A stretch of 64,000 nucleotides of DNA, taken from Anaeromyxobacter soli (GTDB taxonomy: Bacteria > Myxococcota > Myxococcia > Myxococcales > Anaeromyxobacteraceae). The translations under genes were made by a program, and so were the position numbers. Where the stretch lies: NCBI RefSeq assembly GCF_022808855.1, contig NZ_JAKZLF010000007.1, positions 1 to 64,000 on the forward strand, in the 5' to 3' direction. The notes beneath the pieces are model-generated. The model was given only the letters and a program-made list of their open reading frames with translations, did no database searches and was not told the DNA's origin. This document shows positions 1 to 8,561 of the stretch, piece after piece. Each line of letters begins with the position of its first letter. The first letter of the stretch is position 1.

Positions 1-654
1 GGCGTCCAGCACGAGCACGAGGCTGCCCTCGCTCACCCGATCCCCTGCCTTCACCTTGAGCTCGCGGACGGTCCCCGCCGCCGGCGCGGGCACGTCCATG
101 GTCGCCTTCTCGGACTCGAGGGTGATGAGCGGATCGTCCCGCCCGACGGTGTCGCCCGCCTTCACGAGCACGTCGATCACCGGCACGTCCTTGAAGTCGC
201 CGATGGCGGGGACCTTCACCTCGACCCGGCCGCCGCCCGCCGGCGCGGCCCCCGCGGCCGGGGCCTTCGCGGCGCCCTCCGCGGCCCGCGCGGCCGGTGC
301 CGCCGCGCCGTCGCGCTTCCCGGCGGGCGCGGGAGAGGGCGCGGGCTTCGTGGCCGCCGGGGGCGCGGGCTTCGCGGCCGAAGGGGGCGCGGCCTTCGCG
401 GCCGGCCTGGCCGCCCCCGCCTCGTCGAGGGTGAGCACGACGCTCCCCTCGCTCACGCGATCGCCGACCTTCACCCGCAGGTCCTTGATGGTGCCCGCCG
501 CTGGCGACGGCACGTCCATCGTCGCCTTCTCCGACTCGAGCGTCACGAGCGCGTCGTCCTTGCTCACCGCGTCGCCCGGCTTCACGAGGACGTCGATGAT
601 CGGCACGTCCTTGAAGTCGCCGAGCGCGGGGACCTTCACCTCGATGGTGCTCAT
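1..654 (-). CDS. aceF: Pyruvate dehydrogenase E2 (dihydrolipoamide acetyltransferase), N-terminal part, cut by window edge
   Basis: The visible 218 codons encode the lipoyl-bearing N-terminus of the acetyltransferase core of the pyruvate dehydrogenase complex, which moves acetyl groups from E1 to CoA. Two lipoyl domains are seen, at about residues 2-78 and from about residue 140 to the window edge. In the first, the lipoylated lysine lies in the motif ESEKATMD (residues 46-53); the second carries the same motif. An Ala/Pro/Lys-rich flexible linker joins them, as is usual in E2. The ATG at 654 follows the aceE stop by 23 nt, so the two form an operon transcribed aceE then aceF. The E3-binding and catalytic domains lie outside the window. 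Another lipoyl-bearing E2 is formally possible, but AceE next door makes pyruvate the likely substrate. Confidence 0.93.
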   Translation of the reverse strand, partial: MSTIEVKVPALGDFKDVPIIDVLVKPGDAVSKDDALVTLESEKATMDVPSPAAGTIKDLRVKVGDRVSEGSVVLTLDEAGAARPAAKAAPPSAAKPAPPAATKPAPSPAPAGKRDGAAAPAARAAEGAAKAPAAGAAPAGGGRVEVKVPAIGDFKDVPVIDVLVKAGDTVGRDDPLITLESEKATMDVPAPAAGTVRELKVKAGDRVSEGSLVLVLDA

Positions 655-677
655 GGGTCGTTCGCTCTCCGGGGCGC

Positions 678-3344
678 CTACACGGTCCACGGCGCCGGCT
701 TCGCGGGATCGATGCCGTACTTGCGGATGGCCTCCGTCACCTTCGCGGCGGGGAGCTTCCCCTCGTCCGCGAGCGACTTCAGCGCGGCGACCGCCACGTG
801 GTGCCGGTCCACCTCGAAGAAGCGGCGGAGCCGCTCGCGGGTGTCGGAGCGCCCGTAGCCGTCCGTGCCGAGCACGAGGTACCTGCGGCCCACGTACGGC
901 CGGATCTGCTCGGCGAACGTGCGCACGTAGTCCGTCGCCGCGACCACCGGCCCGGAGGTCTCTCCGAGGCAGCGCTCGACGTGCGACTTCTTCGCCGGCG
1001 CCTCCGGGTGGAGGAGGTTCTCGCGCGCGACCGCCATGCCGTCGCGGGCGAGCTCCGTGAAGCTCGGGCAGGCCCACAGGTCGGCGTCCACGCCCCAGTG
1101 GCTCTTCAGGAGATCGGCGGCGGCGATCACCTCGCGGAGGATCGCGCCCGAGCCGAGCAGCTGGACGCGCGGGGCCTTCTTGTCGCCCCCCGCCCCGCGC
1201 TTGAAGAGGTACATGCCGCGGATGATGTCCTCGGCCGCGCCCTCGGGCATCGCCGGGTGCACGTAGTTCTCGTTGAGGACGGTCAGGTAGTAGTAGACGT
1301 CCTCCTGCTCCTGCACCATGCGCCGGAGCCCGTCCTGCACGATGACCGCGACCTCGTAGGAGAAGGTCGGATCGTACGAGCGGCAGTTCGGGATCACCGA
1401 CGCGAACACCTGCGAGTGGCCGTCCTCGTGCTGGAGCCCCTCGCCATTCAGGGTGGTGCGGCCCGACGTGCCGCCGACGAGGAAGCCGCGGCAGCGCATG
1501 TCGCCTGCGGCCCAGGCGAAGTCGCCGACGCGCTGGAAGCCGAACATCGAGTAGAACAGGTAGAACGGGATCATCGAGCGGCCGTGCACGGAGTACGACG
1601 AGGCCGCCGCCATCCACTCCGCCATCCCGCCCGCCTCGGTGATGCCCTCCTGCAGCACCTGGCCCTTCCGGTCCTCGCGGTAGAAGGCGAGCTGGTCCGC
1701 GTCCTCCGGCGTGTAGAGCTGGCCGACGTGGCTCCAGATGCCGAGCTGCCGGTACATGCCCTCCATCCCGAAGGTGCGGCCCTCGTCCGGCACGATCGGC
1801 ACGACGCGCGCGCCGATCTTCTTGTCGCGCGCGAGGATGCTCATGATCTGCACGAGCGCCATCGTGGTGGAGATCTCCCGGTCCTCGGTGCTCTTGAGGA
1901 GCCGGTCGAACGTGGCGAGCGGCGGGACCTCGAGCGTCTCCGGCGCGCGGCGGCGCCGGCGCGGGCGATCGCCCCCGAGCTCGGCGCGGCGGGCGCGCAT
2001 GTACTCGAGCTCCTTCGACCCCTCCTCGAACCTGAGGAAGGGCACCTCCTCGAGCTTGTCGTCGGGGACGGGGAGGTCGAAGCGGTCCCGGAAGCGCCGG
2101 ACCGCGTCCGTCGCGATCTTCTTCTGCTGGTGGGCGATGTTCATCGCCTCGCCCGCCTCGCCCATGCCGTAGCCCTTGATGGTCTTCGCGAGGATGACCG
2201 TCGGCTGGCCCTCGTGGCTCACCGCCGCCTGGTAGGCGGCGTAGACCTTGAACGGATCGTGGCCGCCGCGGTTGAGGCGCCAGATGTCCTCGTCGGAGAG
2301 CTCGGCGACGAGGTCCTTCAGCTCCGGGCTGTCGAAGAAGTGCTCGCGGACGAAGGCGCCGTCCCGCGACTTGTAGACCTGGTACTCGCCGTCCACCACC
2401 TCCATCATCCGGCGGCGGAGGGCGCCGCTCTTGTCCTTCGCGAGCAGCGGATCCCAGTGCCGGCCCCAGATCACCTTGAGGACGTTCCAGCCGGCGCCCC
2501 GGAACGTGCTCTCGAGCTCCTGGATGATCTTGCCGTTGCCCCGCACCGGCCCGTCGAGCCGCTGCAGGTTGCAGTTCACCACGAAGATGAGGTTGTCGAG
2601 CTTCTCGCGGCCGGCGAGGCCGATGGCGCCCATCGCCTCGGGCTCGTCCATCTCGCCGTCGCCGGTGAAGACCCAGACCTTGCGGCCCTCGGTGTCCACC
2701 ACGCTCCGGTCCGCCAGGTACTTCATGAAGCGGGCCTGGTAGATCGCCATGAGCGGCCCGAGCCCCATCGACACGGTGGGGAACTGCCAGAACTCGGGCA
2801 TGAGCCAGGGGTGCGGGTAGGACGAGATGCCCTTCCCCTCGACCTCCTGCCGGAAGTTCGTGAGCTGCTCCTCGCTGAGGAGGCCGAGCAGGAACGCGCG
2901 CGCGTAGATGCCGGGGGAGGAGTGACCCTGCAGGAAGACGAGATCGCCGCCGCGCTCCTCGGACCAGGAGCGCCAGAAGTGGTTGTAGCCGACGTCGTAG
3001 AGCGTCGCGGCGGAGGCGAAGCTCGCGATGTGGCCGCCGACGTTCGTGTGCTTGTTCGCGCGGACCACCATCGCCATCGCGTTCCAGCGGATGTAGTGGC
3101 GGATCCGCTGCTCGAGGGCGAAGTCGCCCGGGAAGCGCGGCTGCAGCTCGACCGGGATGGTGTTGACGTAGGCGGTGTTCGCCGAGAACGGCACGTACGC
3201 GCCGGCTCGCCGCGCCCGGTCGATGAGGTGCTCGATGAGGAAGTGCGCGCGCTCGGTCCCTTCGCGCTCGAGGACGCCCTCGAGGGCGTCGAGCCACTCG
3301 CGCGTCTCCTGCGGGTCCATGTCGGGGCTGGAAAGCGGGTCCAT
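678..3344 (-). CDS. aceE: Pyruvate dehydrogenase E1 component, homodimeric type
   Basis: This is the thiamine-diphosphate enzyme that decarboxylates pyruvate and acetylates the lipoyl groups of E2, in the cytoplasm. At 888 residues it matches the single-chain AceE class (E. coli about 887) and not the two-subunit E1 alpha/beta type. The thiamine-diphosphate motif is clear: GDGEMDEPEA followed by NCNLQRLDGP about 30 residues later. The conserved segments KTIKGYGMGEAGE and SVHGRSMIPFY are also present. The ATG at 3344 is chosen because GAGG lies 7 nt upstream; the open frame extends further up to 3467 but without family similarity. An ATG eight codons inside (3320) is a weaker alternative. It is the first gene of the ace operon; aceF follows after 23 nt. 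Confidence 0.96.
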   Translation of the reverse strand: MDPLSSPDMDPQETREWLDALEGVLEREGTERAHFLIEHLIDRARRAGAYVPFSANTAYVNTIPVELQPRFPGDFALEQRIRHYIRWNAMAMVVRANKHTNVGGHIASFASAATLYDVGYNHFWRSWSEERGGDLVFLQGHSSPGIYARAFLLGLLSEEQLTNFRQEVEGKGISSYPHPWLMPEFWQFPTVSMGLGPLMAIYQARFMKYLADRSVVDTEGRKVWVFTGDGEMDEPEAMGAIGLAGREKLDNLIFVVNCNLQRLDGPVRGNGKIIQELESTFRGAGWNVLKVIWGRHWDPLLAKDKSGALRRRMMEVVDGEYQVYKSRDGAFVREHFFDSPELKDLVAELSDEDIWRLNRGGHDPFKVYAAYQAAVSHEGQPTVILAKTIKGYGMGEAGEAMNIAHQQKKIATDAVRRFRDRFDLPVPDDKLEEVPFLRFEEGSKELEYMRARRAELGGDRPRRRRRAPETLEVPPLATFDRLLKSTEDREISTTMALVQIMSILARDKKIGARVVPIVPDEGRTFGMEGMYRQLGIWSHVGQLYTPEDADQLAFYREDRKGQVLQEGITEAGGMAEWMAAASSYSVHGRSMIPFYLFYSMFGFQRVGDFAWAAGDMRCRGFLVGGTSGRTTLNGEGLQHEDGHSQVFASVIPNCRSYDPTFSYEVAVIVQDGLRRMVQEQEDVYYYLTVLNENYVHPAMPEGAAEDIIRGMYLFKRGAGGDKKAPRVQLLGSGAILREVIAAADLLKSHWGVDADLWACPSFTELARDGMAVARENLLHPEAPAKKSHVERCLGETSGPVVAATDYVRTFAEQIRPYVGRRYLVLGTDGYGRSDTRERLRRFFEVDRHHVAVAALKSLADEGKLPAAKVTEAIRKYGIDPAKPAPWTV

Positions 3345-3595
3345 TCGGGGCGCCTCACGGTCGTTGCGGACGTTGCTTCGGCTGGGGTGAACTCCTAACG
3401 AGAAGCGCCTGCCGATCAACGCCTGCCGGCGTGGATCCGCACCTCGGGTGCGCGCGGCGCCGCGCACCCACCCGCCGCACCGATCCGACGGTGCGATCGC
3501 GCCCCGGGGGCGGGGGTCCAGCCGTCCGCCCTTCGGCTGGGAGAGGACCGCAGTGCCTCGAGCCGCGCCCGCCGGAACACGGTAGGCTCTCGTCC

Positions 3596-4579
3596 GTGCG
3601 CGCGATGGTCGTCGAGCATCCGGGCCGGCCGCTCGCCGCCCGCGACCTCCCCGTCCCCGAGCCAGGGCCCGGCGAGATCCTGGTGCGCGTCCTCGCCTGC
3701 GGTGTCTGCCGCACCGACCTGCACGTCGCCGACGGCGACCTCGCCCTCCCCGGCCGGCCCGTCGTGCCCGGGCACGAGATCGTCGGCGAGGTCGTGCGCG
3801 CTGGCCCGGGCGTGGCGCGCTTCGCGCCGGGAGATCGCGCCGGCGTCGCCTGGCTCGCCTGGGCGTGCGGGGCCTGCGGGTTCTGCAGGGCGGGCCGCGA
3901 GAACCTCTGCGAGCGCGCGCGCTTCACCGGCTGGCAGCGGGACGGCGGGTACGCGGAGTACGCCGTCGCGGACGCGCGCTTCGCGTTCCCGCTTCCTCCC
4001 GGCACCGACCCGGTCGCGACCGCGCCGCTCCTGTGCGCCGGGCTCATCGGGCACCGCGCCTGGCGCATGGCGGGCGACGCGGCGCGGCTCGGGATCTACG
4101 GCTTCGGCGCGGCGGGGCACATCCTCGCACAGGTCGCCCGCCACGCCGGCCAGGAGGTCTTCGCGTTCACGCGGCCCGGTGACGACGCCTCGCAGCGGCT
4201 CGCGCTCGACCTCGGCGCGGCCTGGGCGGGCGGCTCGGACGCGCCCCCGCCAGCCCCGCTCGACGCGGCCGTGATCTTCGCGCCGGTGGGCGCGCTCGTC
4301 CCCGCCGCGCTCGCGGCGGTGGCGCCGGGCGGGACGGTCGTCTGCGCCGGCATCCACATGAGCGACATCCCGCGGTTTCCGTATGCGCTCCTGTGGGGGG
4401 AGCGCGTCCTGCGCTCCGTCGCGAACCTCACCCGCGCGGACGGCGAGGCGTTCCTCGCGCTCGCGCCGCGCGTGCCCGTGCGCTGCGAGGTGACGCCGTT
4501 TCCGCTCGCCGCGGCCAACGAGGCGCTCGATCGGCTGCGCGCGGGGAGGATCGAGGGCGCGGCGGTCCTCGTGCCCTGA
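3596..4579 (+). CDS. Zinc-dependent alcohol dehydrogenase (medium-chain dehydrogenase/reductase)
   Basis: A 327-residue medium-chain dehydrogenase/reductase. It has the catalytic-zinc region CGVCRTDLH (residues 35-43), GHEIVGEVV, and a structural-zinc loop with four cysteines (CGACGFCRAGRENLCE). A third catalytic ligand Cys is in APLLCAG. A Rossmann turn (GIYGFGAAGH) binds NAD(P). The family oxidises alcohols or reduces aldehydes; the exact substrate cannot be read from sequence. The GTG at 3596 is preferred because it yields the family-typical VRAMVVEHPG beginning; an ATG three codons later (3605) is an alternative. It stands alone, divergent from aceE across about 250 bp. Confidence 0.9.
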   Translation: MRAMVVEHPGRPLAARDLPVPEPGPGEILVRVLACGVCRTDLHVADGDLALPGRPVVPGHEIVGEVVRAGPGVARFAPGDRAGVAWLAWACGACGFCRAGRENLCERARFTGWQRDGGYAEYAVADARFAFPLPPGTDPVATAPLLCAGLIGHRAWRMAGDAARLGIYGFGAAGHILAQVARHAGQEVFAFTRPGDDASQRLALDLGAAWAGGSDAPPPAPLDAAVIFAPVGALVPAALAAVAPGGTVVCAGIHMSDIPRFPYALLWGERVLRSVANLTRADGEAFLALAPRVPVRCEVTPFPLAAANEALDRLRAGRIEGAAVLVP

Positions 4580-4676
4580 AGGGGCCGCGCGCCCGCCGGG
4601 CCCCGCAGTGCTCGCCCGGCGAGTCCTCCCCGGGCCCCGCGCGGCTCCGGTCGCCGCTGGCCCGCGCCAGCGCCTC

Positions 4677-4703
4677 TTGCAAATGAAAGATGCCGCCATT
4701 AAT
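4677..4703 (+). promoter_or_regulatory. Weak sigma-70-like promoter candidate for the toxin-antitoxin operon
   Basis: A short AT-rich patch in otherwise very GC-rich DNA lies 45-70 bp before the antitoxin start. TTGCAA (4677-4682) and ATTAAT (4698-4703) are separated by 15 nt, each matching four of six consensus bases. Position and composition support a promoter; the short spacer weakens it. Confidence 0.3.
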
Positions 4704-4747
4704 CTTCCAGGTGAAAGCAGTCCTTCCCCGCGTCATCTGGAGGTCCG

Positions 4748-5125
4748 ATGCGCGCATCCGCCCACACCGCGAGGTCGCCGGAGCCGGGCGCCGTCCTGAC
4801 GAAGGCGACGCTCCGCGCGGCGGAGCTCCTCGAGCTCACGGACGCGCAGCTCGCGCGGATCATCGGCGTCAGCGGCGCCTCCGTCTCGCGGCTCCGCGCG
4901 TCCGCGCGGGCGATCGACCCCGGCGCCAAGGAGGGCGAGCTCGCGCTCACTTTCCTGCGCATGTACCGCAGCCTCAGTGCTTTACTGGGAGACGCAGCGA
5001 GCTGCCGCGCGTGGTTCCACGCCGAGAACGCTCATCTCGGCGGCACTCCCGCACTCCTCGTGCGGAGCGTCGAGGGGCTGGTGAATGTCACGCAGTATCT
5101 GGACGCGATGCGGGGGAAGGTCTAA
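4748..5125 (+). CDS. Xre/MbcA/ParS-type antitoxin (DUF2384)
   Basis: A 125-residue protein with an Xre-like helix-turn-helix in the N-terminal half (about residues 28-55, ending GVSGASVSRLRA) and a C-terminal toxin-binding DUF2384 region (about 65-125). The tail WFHAENAHLGGTPALLVRSV is the signature of antitoxins paired with RES toxins. It binds and inhibits the toxin and, in this family, usually represses its own promoter. The RES gene starts inside the last 41 nt of this gene, so the two are translationally coupled. The family call rests on the C-terminal motif and the adjacent RES gene. Confidence 0.9.
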   Translation: MRASAHTARSPEPGAVLTKATLRAAELLELTDAQLARIIGVSGASVSRLRASARAIDPGAKEGELALTFLRMYRSLSALLGDAASCRAWFHAENAHLGGTPALLVRSVEGLVNVTQYLDAMRGKV

Positions 5126-5855
5126 CGCCCGGGCGCTCGAGGGCCGGCCCTGGCGCATCGCGGAGGGCCAGCGGATCATCTCGACGCGGCCCCTCGTCGA
5201 TTCGGACGCCGAGCACGCGCTGCTCGAGCGGATGATCGACGACCACAAGCCGCCGCTGCCGCCGGACCCCGTGCTCGGGAGGCTGCACTACCTCCTCTAC
5301 TCTCCGTTCCGGTACCCGCCGCTCAGGTACGGCTCGCGCTTCGGGGGCCGCCACGAGCCGAGCCTCTGGTACGGCTCCGAGGAGCTCCGCACCGCGCTCG
5401 CCGAGACGGCCTACTACCGGATCGTCTTCTTCGAGGGGACGAAGGCGAAGCTCGCGCCGCACGCGATGCCGTTCTCGGCGTTCCAGGTCGCGGTCGCGAC
5501 GCGGGCGGGGGTGGACCTGTCGTCGCCCGCGTTCAAGGCCTCCCTCCGCAAGCTCTGCTCGCCGAGCGACTACACGGTGAGTCAGCAGCTCGGGACCGAG
5601 ATGCGGGCCGACGGGATCGAGGCCGTCCGCTACCCCTCGGCGCGCGACCCCCGCCGCGGCCCGAACCTGGCGCTCTTCTCGCCGGCGGCGTTCGCGGCCC
5701 CCGCCCCCCTCGCGACGCCGGAGACCTGGTACTGCACGGTCACCGCCGCGCACGACGTCGAGTTCCGGCACGAGCGCGCCCTCACCATCGACACCGAGGC
5801 GTTCCCGCGCAGCACGTTCCTCGTGGCCGGCGTGCTGCCGGCGCCCGCGGCGTGA
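5085..5855 (+). CDS. RES-domain toxin (NAD+ phosphorylase family)
   Basis: A 256-residue RES-domain protein. The conserved start (WTRCGG then RIAEGQRIISTRPLVDS), the central GGRHEPSLWYGSEELRTALAE and the later SDYTVSQQLG match the family. Known RES toxins degrade NAD+, stopping growth until the antitoxin neutralises them. The ATG at 5085 overlaps the antitoxin gene by 41 nt. That start is favoured because the conserved W-T-R-C segment begins at codon 6 and would be lost with any later start. The conserved Arg, Tyr and Glu residues are in place, so it looks intact and active. Confidence 0.9.
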   Translation: MSRSIWTRCGGRSNARALEGRPWRIAEGQRIISTRPLVDSDAEHALLERMIDDHKPPLPPDPVLGRLHYLLYSPFRYPPLRYGSRFGGRHEPSLWYGSEELRTALAETAYYRIVFFEGTKAKLAPHAMPFSAFQVAVATRAGVDLSSPAFKASLRKLCSPSDYTVSQQLGTEMRADGIEAVRYPSARDPRRGPNLALFSPAAFAAPAPLATPETWYCTVTAAHDVEFRHERALTIDTEAFPRSTFLVAGVLPAPAA

Positions 5856-5920
5856 AGGGCCGGGGGCTCGGGGCCGACCGGGGCGCGGCGCGGGCGCGCT
5901 CCGCGCGATAGGCTTCGCGG

Positions 5921-6769
5921 ATGCCAGGTCCCCTCGATCGCGCCGACGCCCTCGCCCTCGAGCAGGCGAAGCACGTCCTCGAGACCCCCGATCTCGCCAT
6001 CCAGCTCGCGAGCCGCGTCGGCCGGCCGATCGAGCGGCTCGTCGAGAAGCTGCCGGTTCGCACGCGCGATCTCGTGGGGAGCGCGACGCGCACCGCGCTC
6101 GAGAAGGGGCTCGAGCTCGCCGTGCGGACCCTCGACTTCCGCGAGGCGACGGGGGCCGGCGGCTCGCCTCCGCTCGCCGTGCGCGGAGCGCCCGGCGCCG
6201 CCTCCGACCTCGCCCACCGCGCGGCCGTCATCGCCTCCGGGGCGCTCGGCGGCGCGCTCGGCGCCGCGACCCTCGCCATCGAGCTGCCCTTCTCGACGAC
6301 GCTCATGCTCCGCTCCATCGCGGACCACGCGCGCGCCCAGGGCGAGGATCTCTCCGAGCTGCGCGTGCGGCTCGAGTGCCTCGGCGTCTTCGCGATGGGC
6401 GGCCGCGCCGCGAGCGACGACGCGGCCGAGGCCGGCTACTTCGCGGTGCGCGTGGCGCTCTCGCAGGCGGTCGCGCGCGCCGCCGAGCAGCTCGGCGCCC
6501 GCGCCATGGGAGACCTCGCCGCCGAGCGCAGCGCGCCGGCGGTCGCGCGCCTCGTCGGGCTCATCGCCCAGCGGTTCGGGACCCAGGTCGCGCAGAAGGC
6601 GGTCGCCCAGCTCGTCCCCATCGTGGGCGCGCTCGCCGGGGCCGGCATCAACTCGGTCTTCATCCAGCACTACCAGAAGACCGCCTGGGGTCACTTCACG
6701 GTGAGGCGGCTCGAGCGGAGCTACGGGGCCGACGAGGTGAGGCGAGCGTACGAGGCGATCCCGGGCTGA
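5921..6769 (+). CDS. EcsC family protein
   Basis: A 282-residue protein with the EcsC-family layout: a helical N-terminus, a glycine/alanine-rich hydrophobic stretch at about 106-125 (IASGALGGALGAATLAIELP) followed by TTLMLRSIADHA. The C-terminal segment LVPIVGALAGAGINSVFIQHYQ precedes a conserved WGHFTVRRLER end. EcsC was named from a gene near an ABC transporter in Bacillus; its biochemical role is unknown. The hydrophobic stretches suggest membrane association. It follows the RES gene by 65 bp on the same strand, but nothing ties it functionally to the toxin-antitoxin pair. Confidence 0.8.
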   Translation: MPGPLDRADALALEQAKHVLETPDLAIQLASRVGRPIERLVEKLPVRTRDLVGSATRTALEKGLELAVRTLDFREATGAGGSPPLAVRGAPGAASDLAHRAAVIASGALGGALGAATLAIELPFSTTLMLRSIADHARAQGEDLSELRVRLECLGVFAMGGRAASDDAAEAGYFAVRVALSQAVARAAEQLGARAMGDLAAERSAPAVARLVGLIAQRFGTQVAQKAVAQLVPIVGALAGAGINSVFIQHYQKTAWGHFTVRRLERSYGADEVRRAYEAIPG

Positions 6770-6790
6770 GCCTCGTCGCGGGGACGCGTC

Positions 6791-7024
6791 TCAGGACCGC
6801 AGGAGCTCCATCACTGCGTCGGCGGTGAGGACCTTGCCGGCGGCGCGGACCTTCCCGTCCACCACCAGCGCGGGCGTGGTCATCACCCCGAGCCGCATGA
6901 TCTCGCGGAGGTCCTCCACCTTCTCCACCGCCACCGAGAGCCCGAGCGCCTCGACGGCCTTCTCGGCGTTGGCGGTGAGCGCCTTGCACCTGTCGCAGCC
7001 GGTACCGAGCACCTGGATCTTCAT
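6791..7024 (-). CDS. Small thioredoxin-fold redox-active disulfide protein
   Basis: A 77-residue thioredoxin-like protein. It opens MKIQVLGTGCDRCKAL, with a CxxC pair at residues 10-13, and has a cis-proline-like TTPALVVDGKV segment near residue 50. This is the 'redox-active disulfide protein 2' type often found beside permeases of the ArsP/YraQ kind. It lies 8 nt after the upstream permease gene on the same strand, so the two are co-transcribed. A role in delivering or reducing a metalloid or thiol substrate for the permease is inferred from that pairing. Confidence 0.88.
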   Translation of the reverse strand: MKIQVLGTGCDRCKALTANAEKAVEALGLSVAVEKVEDLREIMRLGVMTTPALVVDGKVRAAGKVLTADAVMELLRS

Positions 7025-7032
7025 CCGTCACC

Positions 7033-8145
7033 TCACAGGACCGCGTTGAAGAGCCAGCCGACGAGCAGGATGCCGAGCGCGACGATCCCGACGAAGGCGG
7101 CGATGAGCGGCGGGCGGAGCACCTTCCGGAGGATCACGATCTCCGGGAGCGAGAGGCCGATCACCGACATCATGAAGGCGAGCACGGTGCCGAGCGCGGC
7201 CCCCTTCCCGAGCAGAGCCTCGACCACCGGGATGATGCCCGCCGCGTTCGAGTACATCGGGACGCCGATCGCGACCGCGGCCGGGACGGACCACCACGCG
7301 GACTTCCCCATGAACCCGGCGAGCAGCCCCTCCGGCACGTACCCGTGGACTCCTGCGCCCACCGCGATCCCGGCGAGCACCCAGGGCCACACCTTGCCGA
7401 CCACGTCCCGCACCGCCTCGACGCCCTTCTCGACTCTGCCCTGGAACCCGAGCCGCTCGCGCTCGTGGACCTCGCTCCGCTTCATCGACGCGTAGACCCA
7501 TGGCTCGACGTAGCGCTCGAGCTTCATCCTCCCCAGCACGAAGCCCGCGGCGACGGCGATCGCGAGCCCGGTGACGAGGTAGAGCGCGGCGACCTTCCAC
7601 CCGAAGAGCCCGAGGAGGAGGACCAGCGCGACCTCGTTCACCATGGGCGCGGCGACGAGGAAGGACAGCGTGACGCCCAGCGGGATCCCGACCTCCACGA
7701 ACCCGAGGAAGAGCGGAACGGCGGAGCAGGAGCAGAACGGCGTCACGACGCCGAGCAGCGCGGCGAGGACGTTCCCCACCGACTCGCGCCTGCCGGCGAG
7801 CAGGGCGCGGGTCCGCTCGGCGGTGAAGAACGAGCGCACGATCCCGACGCCGAAGACGATGAGGACGAGGAGCAGCAGCACCTTCGGCGCGTCGTAGAGG
7901 AAGAACGCGACGCTCTGGCCGAGGCGCGAGGACGGCGAGAGCCCGAGCACCCGGAAGGCGGCGAGCTCCGAGAGCGGGTGGACGAGCGCATAGGCGGCCG
8001 CCCAGACGGCGAGGCCACCGGCGAGCAGCGCCGCGGTCTTGACGCGGCTCGCGCCTCGCGCCGCCGCCTCCGCCGTCGTCCGCGGCGCCGGCTGCGCGCA
8101 GCACGCCGGCGCCTCCTCCGACTCGCCGAGCACGGGTAGCTTCAC
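7033..8145 (-). CDS. Permease of the ArsP/YraQ (DUF318) family
   Basis: A 370-residue inner-membrane protein with about eight hydrophobic segments. It has the family hallmark TPFCSCSAVPLF near residue 135 and a second conserved stretch GVPMYSNAAGIIPV near 290. Members include ArsP, which exports trivalent organoarsenicals; others are of unknown substrate. The N-terminus has a CC pair (APACCAQ) that could bind a thiophilic metalloid. The GTG at 8145 has AAGGA 7 nt upstream. It is co-transcribed with the small thioredoxin-fold gene and divergent from arsR-acr3-arsC, which supports an arsenic or metalloid substrate. Confidence 0.85.
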   Translation of the reverse strand: MKLPVLGESEEAPACCAQPAPRTTAEAAARGASRVKTAALLAGGLAVWAAAYALVHPLSELAAFRVLGLSPSSRLGQSVAFFLYDAPKVLLLLVLIVFGVGIVRSFFTAERTRALLAGRRESVGNVLAALLGVVTPFCSCSAVPLFLGFVEVGIPLGVTLSFLVAAPMVNEVALVLLLGLFGWKVAALYLVTGLAIAVAAGFVLGRMKLERYVEPWVYASMKRSEVHERERLGFQGRVEKGVEAVRDVVGKVWPWVLAGIAVGAGVHGYVPEGLLAGFMGKSAWWSVPAAVAIGVPMYSNAAGIIPVVEALLGKGAALGTVLAFMMSVIGLSLPEIVILRKVLRPPLIAAFVGIVALGILLVGWLFNAVL

Positions 8146-8186
8146 GAGGCCGTCCTTTCGCGAGCCGACCCTCGGCCGCGGCGCGG

Positions 8187-8215
8187 AGTATCGGGAATCC
8201 CGGAGCCGGTGTCAT
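8187..8215 (-). promoter_or_regulatory. Promoter of the permease/thioredoxin-fold operon, with internal palindrome
   Basis: Read on the minus strand, ATGACA (8215-8210) and GATACT (8192-8187) are separated by exactly 17 bp. They sit about 42 bp upstream of the permease GTG. An 11-bp palindrome CGGGAATCCCG (8192-8202) lies between the two boxes, overlapping the edge of the -10, which is a good place for a repressor. Whether ArsR binds it is unknown. Confidence 0.5.
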
Positions 8216-8281
8216 CGTCTTTTTGCGATTTGCGGATCCCGCGCGGCTTGCCGTGCGCGACCCCGCGACCGCTCGATCTCG

Positions 8282-8425
8282 CTAGCGCGCGCGTCTGCGC
8301 GGGCGCCGCTCGTGCCCGTGGCCGAGGATCCCCGCCATGCGCAGGAACCCGTAGACGAGCACGACCAGCGACGACCAGATCACGATCGCCAGCCCGACCA
8401 TTCCCTGTGGCTGAGCGTTTTCCAT
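8282..8425 (-). CDS. Hypothetical 47-residue single-pass membrane peptide
   Basis: A short frame from ATG 8425 to TAG 8282 encodes 47 residues. After MENAQPQG comes a hydrophobic stretch of about 20 residues (LAIVIWSSLVVLVYGFLRMAG), then a His/Arg-rich tail ending RRPRRRAR, a typical positive-inside topology. No strong Shine-Dalgarno is seen. It lies in the otherwise empty gap between the permease promoter and arsR. The family is not recognised; it may be a real small membrane protein or a chance frame. Confidence 0.4.
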   Translation of the reverse strand: MENAQPQGMVGLAIVIWSSLVVLVYGFLRMAGILGHGHERRPRRRAR

Positions 8426-8561
8426 GAACCGGCGATACCCCGAACCCGCTCGCCGGGCGCCGCCCGGCGGGGGCCCATCCGGTGACAGGTGCGTGACGCG
8501 CCCGCTCGCCCGGGCGCCCGGTCTTGCCTCTCGCGCGCGTCCATCGTAGATAGCCGATTCC

